A DNA stretch of 64,000 nt, taken from NCBI RefSeq assembly GCF_018118585.1, contig NZ_CP069421.1, positions 682,001-746,000 on the forward strand, in the 5' to 3' direction. Below the pieces are notes generated by a model. The model worked only from the letters and a program-made list of their open reading frames with translations, was not told the DNA's origin and searched no databases. The position numbers were made by a program, and so were the translations under genes. Below, one piece after another: positions 34,031-42,280 of the stretch. Origin of the DNA: Aristaeella lactis (lineage in GTDB: Bacteria; Bacillota; Clostridia; Christensenellales; Aristaeellaceae). The stretch's first letter is position 1; every line of letters begins with the position of its first letter.

Positions 34031-35910
34031 AAGAAAAAATCCTGGCAAACCGCTACAGGCTGACTGAACAGATCGGTATGGGCGGCATGGCGATCGTTTA
34101 CCGGGCGGTTGACCTGAGAACCGGACATAATGTGGCGGTTAAAGTGCTTCGTCCTGAGTATAACGAAGATACTGAATTTATCAGCCGTTTCCAGCGGGAG
34201 GCTGAGGCTGCCAGCAAAATGACCCATCACAATATCGTCAATCTGCTGGATGTGGGTATGGACGGTGACAACCGTTACCTGGTCATGGAATATGTACAGG
34301 GAAAAACGCTGAAGAGTGTTATCCAGGAGAGGGGTAAGCTGAGCCCTGCACTGGCCGGCCAGATCGCCATACGTATCCTCAGCGCGCTGGAACATGCGCA
34401 CCGGAACGGCATTGTACACAGGGATATTAAGCCGCAGAACATCCTGGTTCATGCTGACGGACATATCAAGGTCGCCGATTTCGGCATTGCCCGTATCGCG
34501 AACAGCTCAACGCTGACAAAAGGCGACAATGTCATGGGCTCAGTTCATTACTTCTCTCCCGAACAGGCAAGGGGAGAGGGAGCCAATGCCACAAGCGATA
34601 TCTATTCCACCGGTATCGTACTGTATGAGATGCTGACAGGCAGGGTGCCCTATGACGGGGACAATCCGGTGGCTGTCGCCATGCAGCACCTGCACGCCAC
34701 ACCAATCCCCATCCAGAACCTTGCGCCGGATGTGCCTCCCGCTTTGGTGCGTGTGTGCATGAAAGCCATGGAAAAGAACCCGGCCCAGCGGTACCAGACG
34801 GCGAGGGATATGGCCGCGGATATCCGGGCAGCGCTTGAAAACAGACCGGAAAGACCGGTTTATCCGGAAAAAGAGTTTACTGCCGTACAGCAGCCTAAAC
34901 CGCAGATCAGGGAAGAAAACAGAAAGCAGATGAGCGATACCGGCCGAAACCGTACGGAAAACGTTCATCGGGGAAAGACGGGGAAAATCATTCTCACAGT
35001 GCTGCTGGGCCTCCTGCTGTGCGCGGGTCTGTACTTTGGCGCACGGGCTGTGTTCAGGCAGGTTGTGACCACTGCCACGGTACCGAACGTCAAAGACCTG
35101 GACGTTGAGGATGCCAAGGAGCTGCTGACCAGGGAAGGGTTTAAATACATAGAGCAGTATTATATCAATGACAATGTGAAGGCCAATACTGTCTTTATGC
35201 AGAACCCGAAGGAAAACACCGTGAAGCGGAAAGGCGATACCGTTATGCTTTCTGTTTCCAGCGGACCTACCCAGATCCAGCTGCCTGACCTCATAGGAAA
35301 GGATAACGAAGAAGCGGCCGCGATTATCCGGAGTATCGGGCTTATTCCTTCACTCAAATCGGTTATGAGCGACAGCGCTGAAGGGACGATTGTTTCCCAG
35401 TCACCGGCATTCGGAGAAAAGGCAAACAAGGATACGATCGTATATCTTGACTTCAGCGGCGGAAAAACCAAAGTTCCGGATATGGTGAATATGAAACTGG
35501 CAGAAGCCGAGGAACTCCTGAAACAGAACGGGCTCAGGATCAATCCGGTTCTGGACTATACTGATACCAGAAACGCGAAGGAACACGGCATCATCATGGA
35601 ACAGTCACCTGCCGGCAATATTGACGTTCAGCTGAATACCGATGTTTCCCTGCGCGTATACAGATATCCGACGGACAGGGCGGAAAAAATGCTTACCGTA
35701 AACCTTGAAGAATCGGAGGAGAGTATTACGCTTCGCATAACACTCCAGGCTGACGGATCTGATGTGGAATATGAAGCGTGCGAATACGTATATCCGCCGG
35801 ACCAGGAAAGGATACAGCCGGTTAGCTTCAATATCCCGGATGACAGGGCCTATACATGCAGGATCTATCAGAACGGGGTGCTGACAGATACATTCGGATT
35901 ATGGGAATAA
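34021..35910 (+). CDS. prkC: PASTA-domain Ser/Thr protein kinase (PrkC/Stk1)
   Basis: 629 residues if the TTG at 34021 is used; the GTG at 34027 is better spaced (10 bases) from the AGGAGG at 34011 and may be the true start. Hanks kinase motifs: IGMGGMAIVYRA, AVKVLRPEY, HRDIKPQN, VADFGIARI, GSVHYFSPEQARGE. One membrane helix near residues 322-345 is followed by three extracellular PASTA repeats (about 350-417, 418-482, 483-550) and a ~75-residue C-terminal beta-rich domain. Senses muropeptides or lipid II and controls growth and cell-wall synthesis. Confidence 0.97.
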   Translation: MSVKEKILANRYRLTEQIGMGGMAIVYRAVDLRTGHNVAVKVLRPEYNEDTEFISRFQREAEAASKMTHHNIVNLLDVGMDGDNRYLVMEYVQGKTLKSVIQERGKLSPALAGQIAIRILSALEHAHRNGIVHRDIKPQNILVHADGHIKVADFGIARIANSSTLTKGDNVMGSVHYFSPEQARGEGANATSDIYSTGIVLYEMLTGRVPYDGDNPVAVAMQHLHATPIPIQNLAPDVPPALVRVCMKAMEKNPAQRYQTARDMAADIRAALENRPERPVYPEKEFTAVQQPKPQIREENRKQMSDTGRNRTENVHRGKTGKIILTVLLGLLLCAGLYFGARAVFRQVVTTATVPNVKDLDVEDAKELLTREGFKYIEQYYINDNVKANTVFMQNPKENTVKRKGDTVMLSVSSGPTQIQLPDLIGKDNEEAAAIIRSIGLIPSLKSVMSDSAEGTIVSQSPAFGEKANKDTIVYLDFSGGKTKVPDMVNMKLAEAEELLKQNGLRINPVLDYTDTRNAKEHGIIMEQSPAGNIDVQLNTDVSLRVYRYPTDRAEKMLTVNLEESEESITLRITLQADGSDVEYEACEYVYPPDQERIQPVSFNIPDDRAYTCRIYQNGVLTDTFGLWE

Positions 35911-35911
35911 A

Positions 35912-36841
35912 ATGGATGAAGACAGGAATATGACAGAGAAACAGACAGAAGACCTTGACCTGATACGCGGCACACTGGTACGGGGAATCGGCGGTTTTTA
36001 CACCATAAGGGACGAGAACCTCCGTGAATATACCGTACGGTGCAAGAAGAAATTCAGGCATGAGAGGATTACTCCCATGGTCGGGGATGAAGTGCTGTTT
36101 TCTCCCGGACAGGGAGAAGAACACGGCTGGCTGGAGCAGATCCTTCCCCGCAGCACAGAGTGCCTGAGGCCGCCTGTGGCCAATGTCACAAGGCTTGTAA
36201 TCGTGATTGCCCCGGTTCCCAAACCGGACATGATCCTGGTGGACCGTCAGATATCCAGGGCTAACAGCCAGGGAATGGATGTGCTTGTTGTGGTGACAAA
36301 ACATGACCTGGATCCGGAACTGCCGAAACAAATTGAAACAGAATACCGGACTGCGGGTATTCCTGTTATCTCCGTAAGCGCAAAGGACGGGACCGGCCTG
36401 GAAACCCTGAGAAAGACACTGGCAGACCGGAAGCTCAGCTGCTTTACCGGACAAAGCGGCGCAGGGAAAAGCACCCTGCTCAATGCCCTGCTGGGACTTG
36501 AACTGGAAACGGGAGATATATCCAGGAAAATTGAAAGAGGTAAAAACACCACCAGGCATACGGAACTGATTGAAAAAAACGGAATCCGGGTGATGGATAC
36601 AGCTGGTTTCAATCTTCTTGAGGCTGAAAAGGAACTAGATCCCGCAAGCCTGAAAGACCGTTATCCGGAATTTGAACCCTATGAAGGGAAATGCAGGTTT
36701 GACGCATGCCTGCATGACAGGGAACCCGGATGTGCTGTGGAAGAAGCGGCGAATAAAGGTGAAATCAGCCCGGAAAGACTGAAACGATACAGGATCCTTC
36801 TCGCTGAAGCCAGGGAAATATGGAGGGGACGATATGATTAA
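35912..36841 (+). CDS. rsgA: Ribosome small-subunit assembly GTPase RsgA
   Basis: 309 residues. N-terminal OB fold, then a circularly permuted GTPase in the order G4 (TKHDLD), G5 (SAKDGTG), G1 (GQSGAGKSTLLNALL), G3 (MDTAGFNL). A C-terminal zinc site is C-R-F-D-A-C-L-H-D-x-E-P-G-C. It checks 30S maturation. The start ATG is 1 base after the kinase stop. Confidence 0.97.
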   Translation: MDEDRNMTEKQTEDLDLIRGTLVRGIGGFYTIRDENLREYTVRCKKKFRHERITPMVGDEVLFSPGQGEEHGWLEQILPRSTECLRPPVANVTRLVIVIAPVPKPDMILVDRQISRANSQGMDVLVVVTKHDLDPELPKQIETEYRTAGIPVISVSAKDGTGLETLRKTLADRKLSCFTGQSGAGKSTLLNALLGLELETGDISRKIERGKNTTRHTELIEKNGIRVMDTAGFNLLEAEKELDPASLKDRYPEFEPYEGKCRFDACLHDREPGCAVEEAANKGEISPERLKRYRILLAEAREIWRGRYD

Positions 36842-37481
36842 GATTGCACCAAGCATTCTTGCGGCTGATCCGCTGAACCTGGAAAGGGATGTGCGGACGG
36901 CGGAAAAGGCAGGATGTGACTGGATTCATGTGGATGTGATGGACGCCCATTTCGTTCCGAACCTGGCCTATTCCGCTGATACTGTACGAAGGCTGAGCCA
37001 GGTGACACAGCTTCCGCTGGACGTACATCTCATGATGGATCATCCGGAAACCATGGTGGATGCCTTCCTGGATGCCGGTGCTTCCTGCCTGACCATCCAT
37101 GCCGAAGCAGACTCGGATATTACTGCTCTCCTTGCCGGAATCCGCAAGCGCGGACGCATGGCGGGTCTGGCCCTGAAACCGGGAACGCCGCTTGAGGCTG
37201 TTCATCCGTATCTGGAACTGACAGACCTGGTATTGATGATGACGGTTGAGCCCGGCTTTGGAGGACAGAAGCTTGATCCCCGCGTGATCAGCAAAATACG
37301 CGGCCTGAAGGATGCCGGATACACAGGGGAAATAGAAGCGGACGGAGGCATCCGGGAAGATAATCTTGAGATGCTGGTCATGAACGGACTTTCCGTGGCT
37401 GTGATGGGAACGGCTCTGTTCGGACAGAAAGATATGGCGGAATGCATCAGGAGACTGCACGGGATCAAAAACGAACTGTAA
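36834..37481 (+). CDS. rpe: Ribulose-phosphate 3-epimerase
   Basis: 215 residues, (beta/alpha)8 barrel. IAPSILAADPLNLERDV, DWIHVDVMDAHFVPN, LDVHLMMDHPE, MTVEPGFGGQKLD and EADGGIREDN are the family metal- and phosphate-binding segments. Interconverts ribulose-5-P and xylulose-5-P in the pentose phosphate pathway, which is also where xylose from the GH8/GH120 pair would enter. Overlaps rsgA by 8 bases. Confidence 0.97.
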   Translation: MIKIAPSILAADPLNLERDVRTAEKAGCDWIHVDVMDAHFVPNLAYSADTVRRLSQVTQLPLDVHLMMDHPETMVDAFLDAGASCLTIHAEADSDITALLAGIRKRGRMAGLALKPGTPLEAVHPYLELTDLVLMMTVEPGFGGQKLDPRVISKIRGLKDAGYTGEIEADGGIREDNLEMLVMNGLSVAVMGTALFGQKDMAECIRRLHGIKNEL

Positions 37482-37507
37482 GCGCCTGTGAGCGCTGGTA
37501 AAGGGAC

Positions 37508-38860
37508 ATGATCAGACAAGATACAATTGCCGCAATTGCCACCGCACCGGGATCGGGCGGGATCGGTATCATCCGGATGAGCGGACCCGAAGCCGAAAAG
37601 ATTCTGTGCCGGGTGTTCAAACCCGCCGGCAGGGAACAAACCAGAATGGAGTCACATAAGCTGACGTACGGCTGGCTCACAGACGGTCCTGAGGTCCTGG
37701 ACGAGTGTATGGCCGTCCTTATGCGCGCTCCGCGCAGCTATACCCGTGAAGACGTTGCGGAAATTCAGCTGCACGGCGGGCGGTATGTGGTTCACCGTGC
37801 CCTGGAACTGTGCCTGAAGGAAGGCGCAAGGCTGGCGGATGCCGGAGAGTTCACACGACGGGCGTTTATGAACGGGCGGATTGACCTCAGCCGGGCGGAA
37901 GCTGTGATGGACATGATCTCAGCCGGCGGAGAACAGGCTCATAAAGCAGCTGTAAGACAACTGAACGGGGGAGCATCCTCCTTTGTGCGTTCTTTTGCGG
38001 ATGAGCTGTACGGCCTTCAGGCGGGACTGGCAGCCTGTATAGACTACCCGGAGGAGATCAGCGATGAGGAAGGCGCCGGAATGCTGAAACAGGGCCTTGA
38101 GAAACTCATCTCTGACCTGGAAAAGGCAGTTGACGAACACGCAAGCCGCCTGATCTACCAGGGTCTTCAGGTGGCCCTGATCGGCAGACCGAATGTCGGG
38201 AAAAGCAGTATCCTGAACGCGCTCCTGGGGGAAGACCGCGCGATTGTGACCAATATCCCGGGAACAACACGGGATACAGTATCGGGCGAGATGAGTATCA
38301 ACGGATTCAGGATTATTCTTACTGATACAGCCGGCATCAGGGAAACAGAGGATCCTGTTGAAAAGATCGGTGTGGAACGCAGCGAGAAAGCACGCCGGGA
38401 GGCGGATGCCACGCTGCTTATTCTGGACGGTACGGAAAAGCTGAACAGCGATGACAGGGAGCTGCTGGAACATTTCAGCGGAAAAGGAGCAGTAGTCATC
38501 AATAAAACGGACCTGCCCCAGGCTGTTTCAGAAGAAACCATTCACGCAGTAAGGCCTGATGTGTACTGCATCACCGTTTCGGCGAAAGACCCCGAAAGCA
38601 TGAAACAGCTCCGTGAGTATCTTGCCGGCTATGTTGAGATCTCTGACCAGCTGGCCCTGACACAACCCAGGCATCTGGACGCGGTGAAACGCGCCGTTCA
38701 GCATCTGAAAGACGCGATGATCACGCTGGATCGTTATACCCCTGACGTGGCTTCAACGGACCTGCAGGAAGCGCAGGCGGCATTGAGCGAGATCACAGGA
38801 GACAGCGCGGATGAGAAACTGCTTGACAGGATATTCGCCCAGTTTTGTGTCGGAAAATAA
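37508..38860 (+). CDS. mnmE: tRNA uridine-34 modification GTPase MnmE
   Basis: 450 residues. N-terminal tetrahydrofolate-binding domain (TIAAIATAPGSGGIGIIRMSG, GEFTRRAFMNGRIDLSRAEAV), G domain with G1 GRPNVGKSSILN, DTAGIRET and NKTD, and a C-terminal helical domain ending in the conserved FCVGK. With MnmG it installs the 5-carboxymethylaminomethyl group on tRNA wobble uridine. mnmG is not adjacent here. Confidence 0.98.
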   Translation: MIRQDTIAAIATAPGSGGIGIIRMSGPEAEKILCRVFKPAGREQTRMESHKLTYGWLTDGPEVLDECMAVLMRAPRSYTREDVAEIQLHGGRYVVHRALELCLKEGARLADAGEFTRRAFMNGRIDLSRAEAVMDMISAGGEQAHKAAVRQLNGGASSFVRSFADELYGLQAGLAACIDYPEEISDEEGAGMLKQGLEKLISDLEKAVDEHASRLIYQGLQVALIGRPNVGKSSILNALLGEDRAIVTNIPGTTRDTVSGEMSINGFRIILTDTAGIRETEDPVEKIGVERSEKARREADATLLILDGTEKLNSDDRELLEHFSGKGAVVINKTDLPQAVSEETIHAVRPDVYCITVSAKDPESMKQLREYLAGYVEISDQLALTQPRHLDAVKRAVQHLKDAMITLDRYTPDVASTDLQEAQAALSEITGDSADEKLLDRIFAQFCVGK

Positions 38861-38884
38861 ACAAACAACCGGAGGAACCGCTAT

Positions 38885-40021
38885 ATGGCTGGCTATCAGA
38901 AGGTAATACGGGGCAGGGATTCACTGAAACGGCTGCAGGAAATGACCGGGAAACTGGGGATCCGTAAACCGATGATCGTGGGGATGGAACCCCTGACGGG
39001 TTTGCTGATGAAGAAGAATCCGTGGCTCCTTTCATCCCCGGTATACTCGGATTTTCATGCCAATCCGGATCTTGCGGACACAGAAAAGGGCGCGGCAGTC
39101 TATATCAGGGAAAACTGTGACGGTCTGATCTCTGTCGGAGGCGGATCAAGCATTGACACGGCGAAAGCCATCAAGGCCCGTCTCAACGCGGCCTGCGAGG
39201 ATGATATTATTCACAGCCGTCTCAGAGGCACAGATGCCTGCCCGCATATCGCCGTTCCCGGAACAGCCGGAACGGGATCTGAAGCAACCCAGATTGCCGT
39301 GGCCTACGTGAACGGGATCAAAGTAAGCCTGAACCATGAAATGCTGAAACCGGACGGCGTCATCCTTGACGCGTCTCTGCTGGACTCCCTTCCCCTGTAT
39401 CATAAGAAATCCTGTGCGCTGGACGCGCTGGCGCAGGGAATTGAGAGCTACTGGAGCAGGGGAGCAAACGATGACAGCAGGGTTCATGCCTATCTGGCGA
39501 TCATCGGTGTGCTGGATAACCTGAAAAACTATCTGAACGGGGATCCACACGCCGCGGAAGAAATGCTGGATGCCAGCTACCAGAGCGGTAAAGCCATCCA
39601 GATTACAAGGACAACAGCCGCCCATGCCATGTCCTATATGCTGACCAAAAGGATGGGGCTTGCGCATGGACATGCCTGCATGATCACCCTGCCCACCCTG
39701 TGGGAGATGATGCAGGAAAAGGAGGAAATGCAGGATACCCTGCGGGATATCAGTGAAAAAATGAGACTGGGGGACATGAGAATGGCTCCCAAACTGCTGA
39801 AGGGTATTCTGTATGATCTGGAAATGGATATCCCGCCTGTACCTGATGAAGAAACACTGGATGAACTGGCCGGATCCGTGAATGTGGAAAGGCTGAACAA
39901 TCATCCGGTGACAATGACAAAAGATGAAATCAAAACCGCGTACCGCAGGGCCATGACTCCCCTGAGGGAGAATGAAAAGCTGGCCTGCCTGGATATCTGG
40001 AGATACTACGGGAGGGGATAA
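38885..40021 (+). CDS. Iron-containing alcohol dehydrogenase family protein
   Basis: 378 residues after CCGGAGG. NAD-binding GGGSSIDTAKAIK, then PGTAGTGSEATQIAVA, and the metal ligands in KKSCALDALAQGIES and AHAMSYMLTKRMGLAHGHAC (conserved His residues). Members reduce or oxidise small aldehydes and alcohols, or phosphonate and polyol substrates. It lies between mnmE and radC, an unusual place. Substrate not evident. Confidence 0.92.
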   Translation: MAGYQKVIRGRDSLKRLQEMTGKLGIRKPMIVGMEPLTGLLMKKNPWLLSSPVYSDFHANPDLADTEKGAAVYIRENCDGLISVGGGSSIDTAKAIKARLNAACEDDIIHSRLRGTDACPHIAVPGTAGTGSEATQIAVAYVNGIKVSLNHEMLKPDGVILDASLLDSLPLYHKKSCALDALAQGIESYWSRGANDDSRVHAYLAIIGVLDNLKNYLNGDPHAAEEMLDASYQSGKAIQITRTTAAHAMSYMLTKRMGLAHGHACMITLPTLWEMMQEKEEMQDTLRDISEKMRLGDMRMAPKLLKGILYDLEMDIPPVPDEETLDELAGSVNVERLNNHPVTMTKDEIKTAYRRAMTPLRENEKLACLDIWRYYGRG

Positions 40022-40024
40022 AGA

Positions 40025-40726
40025 ATGGATGAAAACATTCATGCCGGCCATCGTGAAAAAATGAGGGCGCGCTTTATCCATGACAAGGGTTTTGAAAACT
40101 TCGAGGATCACCAGATCCTGGAACTTCTGCTGTATTATGCCAATACCCGGAGCGATACCAATCCGCTGGCCCATGAGCTGCTGGACAGGTTCGGAAGCCT
40201 GAAAGGCGTTCTGGAAGCCAGGCCGGAACAGCTGATGACAGTTCATGGCATCGGGCAGCAGCAGGCAACGCTGATCAGTATGGTTGTGCCCCTGACAAGG
40301 GTATGGCATCGCTGCGCGATGACTGTCCCTGACAGAATCGGAAACAGCAGGGAAGCAGAGGACTACTGCCTGTCCATTCTGGCAGGGGAGCGTACCGAGC
40401 GTTTTTATGTCGTTTCGCTGAATGCCAAGTGCAATGTACTTGGACGCAGGAAAATATCCGAAGGATCACTGAGCGAAGTCTCAGCCTATCCCAGGATGGT
40501 CCTGGAGACCGCGCTTAACTACAACGCGCACAGTGTGCTGCTGTGCCACAATCATCCAGGCGGCACATGCGCGCCGTCCCCGGAGGATATCGCATCCACA
40601 CTGCAGCTTCAGCGGATGCTGAACGGTGTAGGCATTCTCCTCCTGGACCATATTATCGTTGCGGGAGACAGGACATACAGTATGATCCAGCACGGAGATA
40701 TTGATTACAGAATAAAGGGAAAATAA
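40025..40726 (+). CDS. radC: RadC family JAMM/MPN+ protein
   Basis: 233 residues. N-terminal helix-hairpin-helix region (LEARPEQLMTVHGIGQQQA) and a C-terminal JAMM domain with the metal motif H-N-H-P-G-G-T-C-A-P-S-P-E-D. The name follows the historical link to DNA repair, which is not confirmed; the domain looks like an active Zn-dependent isopeptidase or nuclease fold. Starts 3 bases after the dehydrogenase stop. Confidence 0.95.
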   Translation: MDENIHAGHREKMRARFIHDKGFENFEDHQILELLLYYANTRSDTNPLAHELLDRFGSLKGVLEARPEQLMTVHGIGQQQATLISMVVPLTRVWHRCAMTVPDRIGNSREAEDYCLSILAGERTERFYVVSLNAKCNVLGRRKISEGSLSEVSAYPRMVLETALNYNAHSVLLCHNHPGGTCAPSPEDIASTLQLQRMLNGVGILLLDHIIVAGDRTYSMIQHGDIDYRIKGK

Positions 40727-40729
40727 AAG

Positions 40730-41362
40730 ATGACTGAAAAAAGAAAGCGTTCCATACCCCGGATTATCAAAGTTTTTATCCTGCTGGCCGCAGCGGCGGT
40801 CCTGGCCTACGTTGGGATCTTTGCCTACGTATGTATTCGTGAAAGGAGCGTGCCGACTGACGTGCCGGATGCTGACAAATATGACGCGATTATTGTTCTC
40901 GGTGCCCAGGTGAAGCGTGACGGTACTCCCAATGTTCAGCTTGCATTGCGCCTGGATACAGCTTATGACGCCTACGCACAGAAAAATGTACCTGTGGTCG
41001 TCTGCGGCGCACAGGGCAAGGATGAACCTGTGCCGGAAGCGGAAGCCATGAAGACGTACCTTATGGAGAAAGGAATCCCGGAACAGGATATCCTGACGGA
41101 TCCTGATTCCTTCAATACAAGCCAGAATCTCAAAAATGCCGCGGCCCTGCTGAAAGAAAGACAGAAAATCCAAAAGGTGCTGATCGTTACAAGCGATTAT
41201 CATATTCCCCGCGCCATGGCACTGGCACAGGACCTTGGATTTGAAGCATGCGGAATGGGCAGTCCGTGTAAACCGGAATACTGGCTCAAAAATCATGCAC
41301 GGGAAGTATTATCATGGTGTAAATACTGGGGCGTAAAATACCTGCATCTGCCATTGGAGTGA
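40730..41362 (+). CDS. SanA/YdcF-like DUF218 membrane protein
   Basis: 210 residues. One N-terminal membrane helix (residues ~10-33, IKVFILLAAAAVLAYVGIFA), then a DUF218 domain: DAIIVLGAQVKRDGTPN, VVVCGAQGKDEPVPEAEAM, ILTDPDSFNTSQNLKNA and VTSDYHIPRAMALA. SanA-type proteins influence envelope barrier function; the enzymatic activity is unclear. Starts 3 bases after radC. Confidence 0.92.
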   Translation: MTEKRKRSIPRIIKVFILLAAAAVLAYVGIFAYVCIRERSVPTDVPDADKYDAIIVLGAQVKRDGTPNVQLALRLDTAYDAYAQKNVPVVVCGAQGKDEPVPEAEAMKTYLMEKGIPEQDILTDPDSFNTSQNLKNAAALLKERQKIQKVLIVTSDYHIPRAMALAQDLGFEACGMGSPCKPEYWLKNHAREVLSWCKYWGVKYLHLPLE

Positions 41363-41365
41363 GAT

Positions 41366-42085
41366 ATGGAGACAGCACGAATCAGGTTAAGCCTTGAACA
41401 GAATGAAATTCCGTTCAGCGAGGACCTTCCGGAAAAACTGAATATCTATCTGTCCCTGCTGAACGACTGGAACAGCAGGATGGACCTGACGGCTGTTACG
41501 GAGGATGAGGAGACAGTTGACAAGCATTTTATAGACAGCCTGACGGTGCTCAGGACAGGTCTGATCAGGGACGGTATGCAGCTGATCGATGTGGGTACCG
41601 GAGCGGGTTTTCCCGGTATGGTTCTGGCGCTTGCCTGCCCGGAAATCAGGGTCACACTGCTTGATGCCCAGCAAAAACGCCTTTCTTTCCTGAAAGCGGT
41701 CGCGGAAGCCGCCGGTGCCGCGAATGTTACCCTTGTTCACGCCCGGGCGGAGGATGGCGCACGGAAAGATGAACTGCGGGAAAAGTTCGATATAGCGGCA
41801 GCGAGAGCCGTCGCTCCGCTGAATGTGCTGTGCGAGTATCTGCTTCCCTATGTGAAGCTGGAAGGCTGCGCCCTGTGCTGGAAAGGACCTGCCCTGAAAG
41901 AGGAAACCGAAGCGGGAAGAAAAGCAGCGCACCTGCTGGGAGGACGGCTGGAAATGCCGTTCAAAAGCACAGTGTACGGGCGGGACTGGGATCACATGAT
42001 CCTTCCGATCCGGAAAGTACAGCATACATCCGGTCAGTATCCGAGGAAAGCAGGAACGCCGAAAAACAAACCGCTTGGCCTGTAA
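41366..42085 (+). CDS. rsmG: 16S rRNA m7G527 methyltransferase RsmG
   Basis: 239 residues. DVGTGAGFPGMVLALACPE is the SAM-binding motif; NDWNSRMDLTAVTE and FDIAAARAVAPLNVLCEYLLP are family segments. It methylates G527 of 16S rRNA; its loss gives low-level streptomycin resistance in many bacteria. In many Bacillota it follows mnmE-mnmG; here three other genes separate it from mnmE. Confidence 0.97.
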   Translation: METARIRLSLEQNEIPFSEDLPEKLNIYLSLLNDWNSRMDLTAVTEDEETVDKHFIDSLTVLRTGLIRDGMQLIDVGTGAGFPGMVLALACPEIRVTLLDAQQKRLSFLKAVAEAAGAANVTLVHARAEDGARKDELREKFDIAAARAVAPLNVLCEYLLPYVKLEGCALCWKGPALKEETEAGRKAAHLLGGRLEMPFKSTVYGRDWDHMILPIRKVQHTSGQYPRKAGTPKNKPLGL

Positions 42086-42098
42086 CAGGAATGATATC

Positions 42099-42128
42099 TT
42101 GACGCTTATTTCTTTCGGATGGTATACT
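42099..42128 (+). promoter_or_regulatory. Promoter for tRNA-Leu
   Basis: TTGACG (42099-42104), 18-base spacer, TATACT (42123-42128), 9 bases before the tRNA. Confidence 0.8.
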
Positions 42129-42137
42129 ATCCGCAAT

Positions 42138-42222
42138 GCGGTTGTGGTGGAATGGCAGACACCGGGGACTTAAAATCCCCTGCCCATAAAGCGTGCGGGT
42201 TCGAGTCCCGCCAACCGCACCA
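42138..42222 (+). tRNA. tRNA-Leu (anticodon TAA)
   Basis: 85 nucleotides with encoded CCA. Acceptor arms GCGGTTG and CAACCGC pair fully. The anticodon arm is GGGGA - CTTAAAA - TCCCC, giving TAA for Leu TTA codons. A long variable arm (TGCCC to GCGTGC) marks it as a class II tRNA. T-loop TTCGAGT. Confidence 0.96.
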
Positions 42223-42227
42223 AAAAA

Positions 42228-42260
42228 GCAGTGTGCCCGGCACACTGCTTTTTTGTTTTT
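42228..42260 (+). terminator. Terminator of tRNA-Leu
   Basis: GCAGTGTGC / GCACACTGC hairpin with a tight loop, then TTTTTTGTTTTT; begins 5 bases after the CCA end. Confidence 0.92.
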
Positions 42261-42280
42261 ATATACCGATGATATGATCC

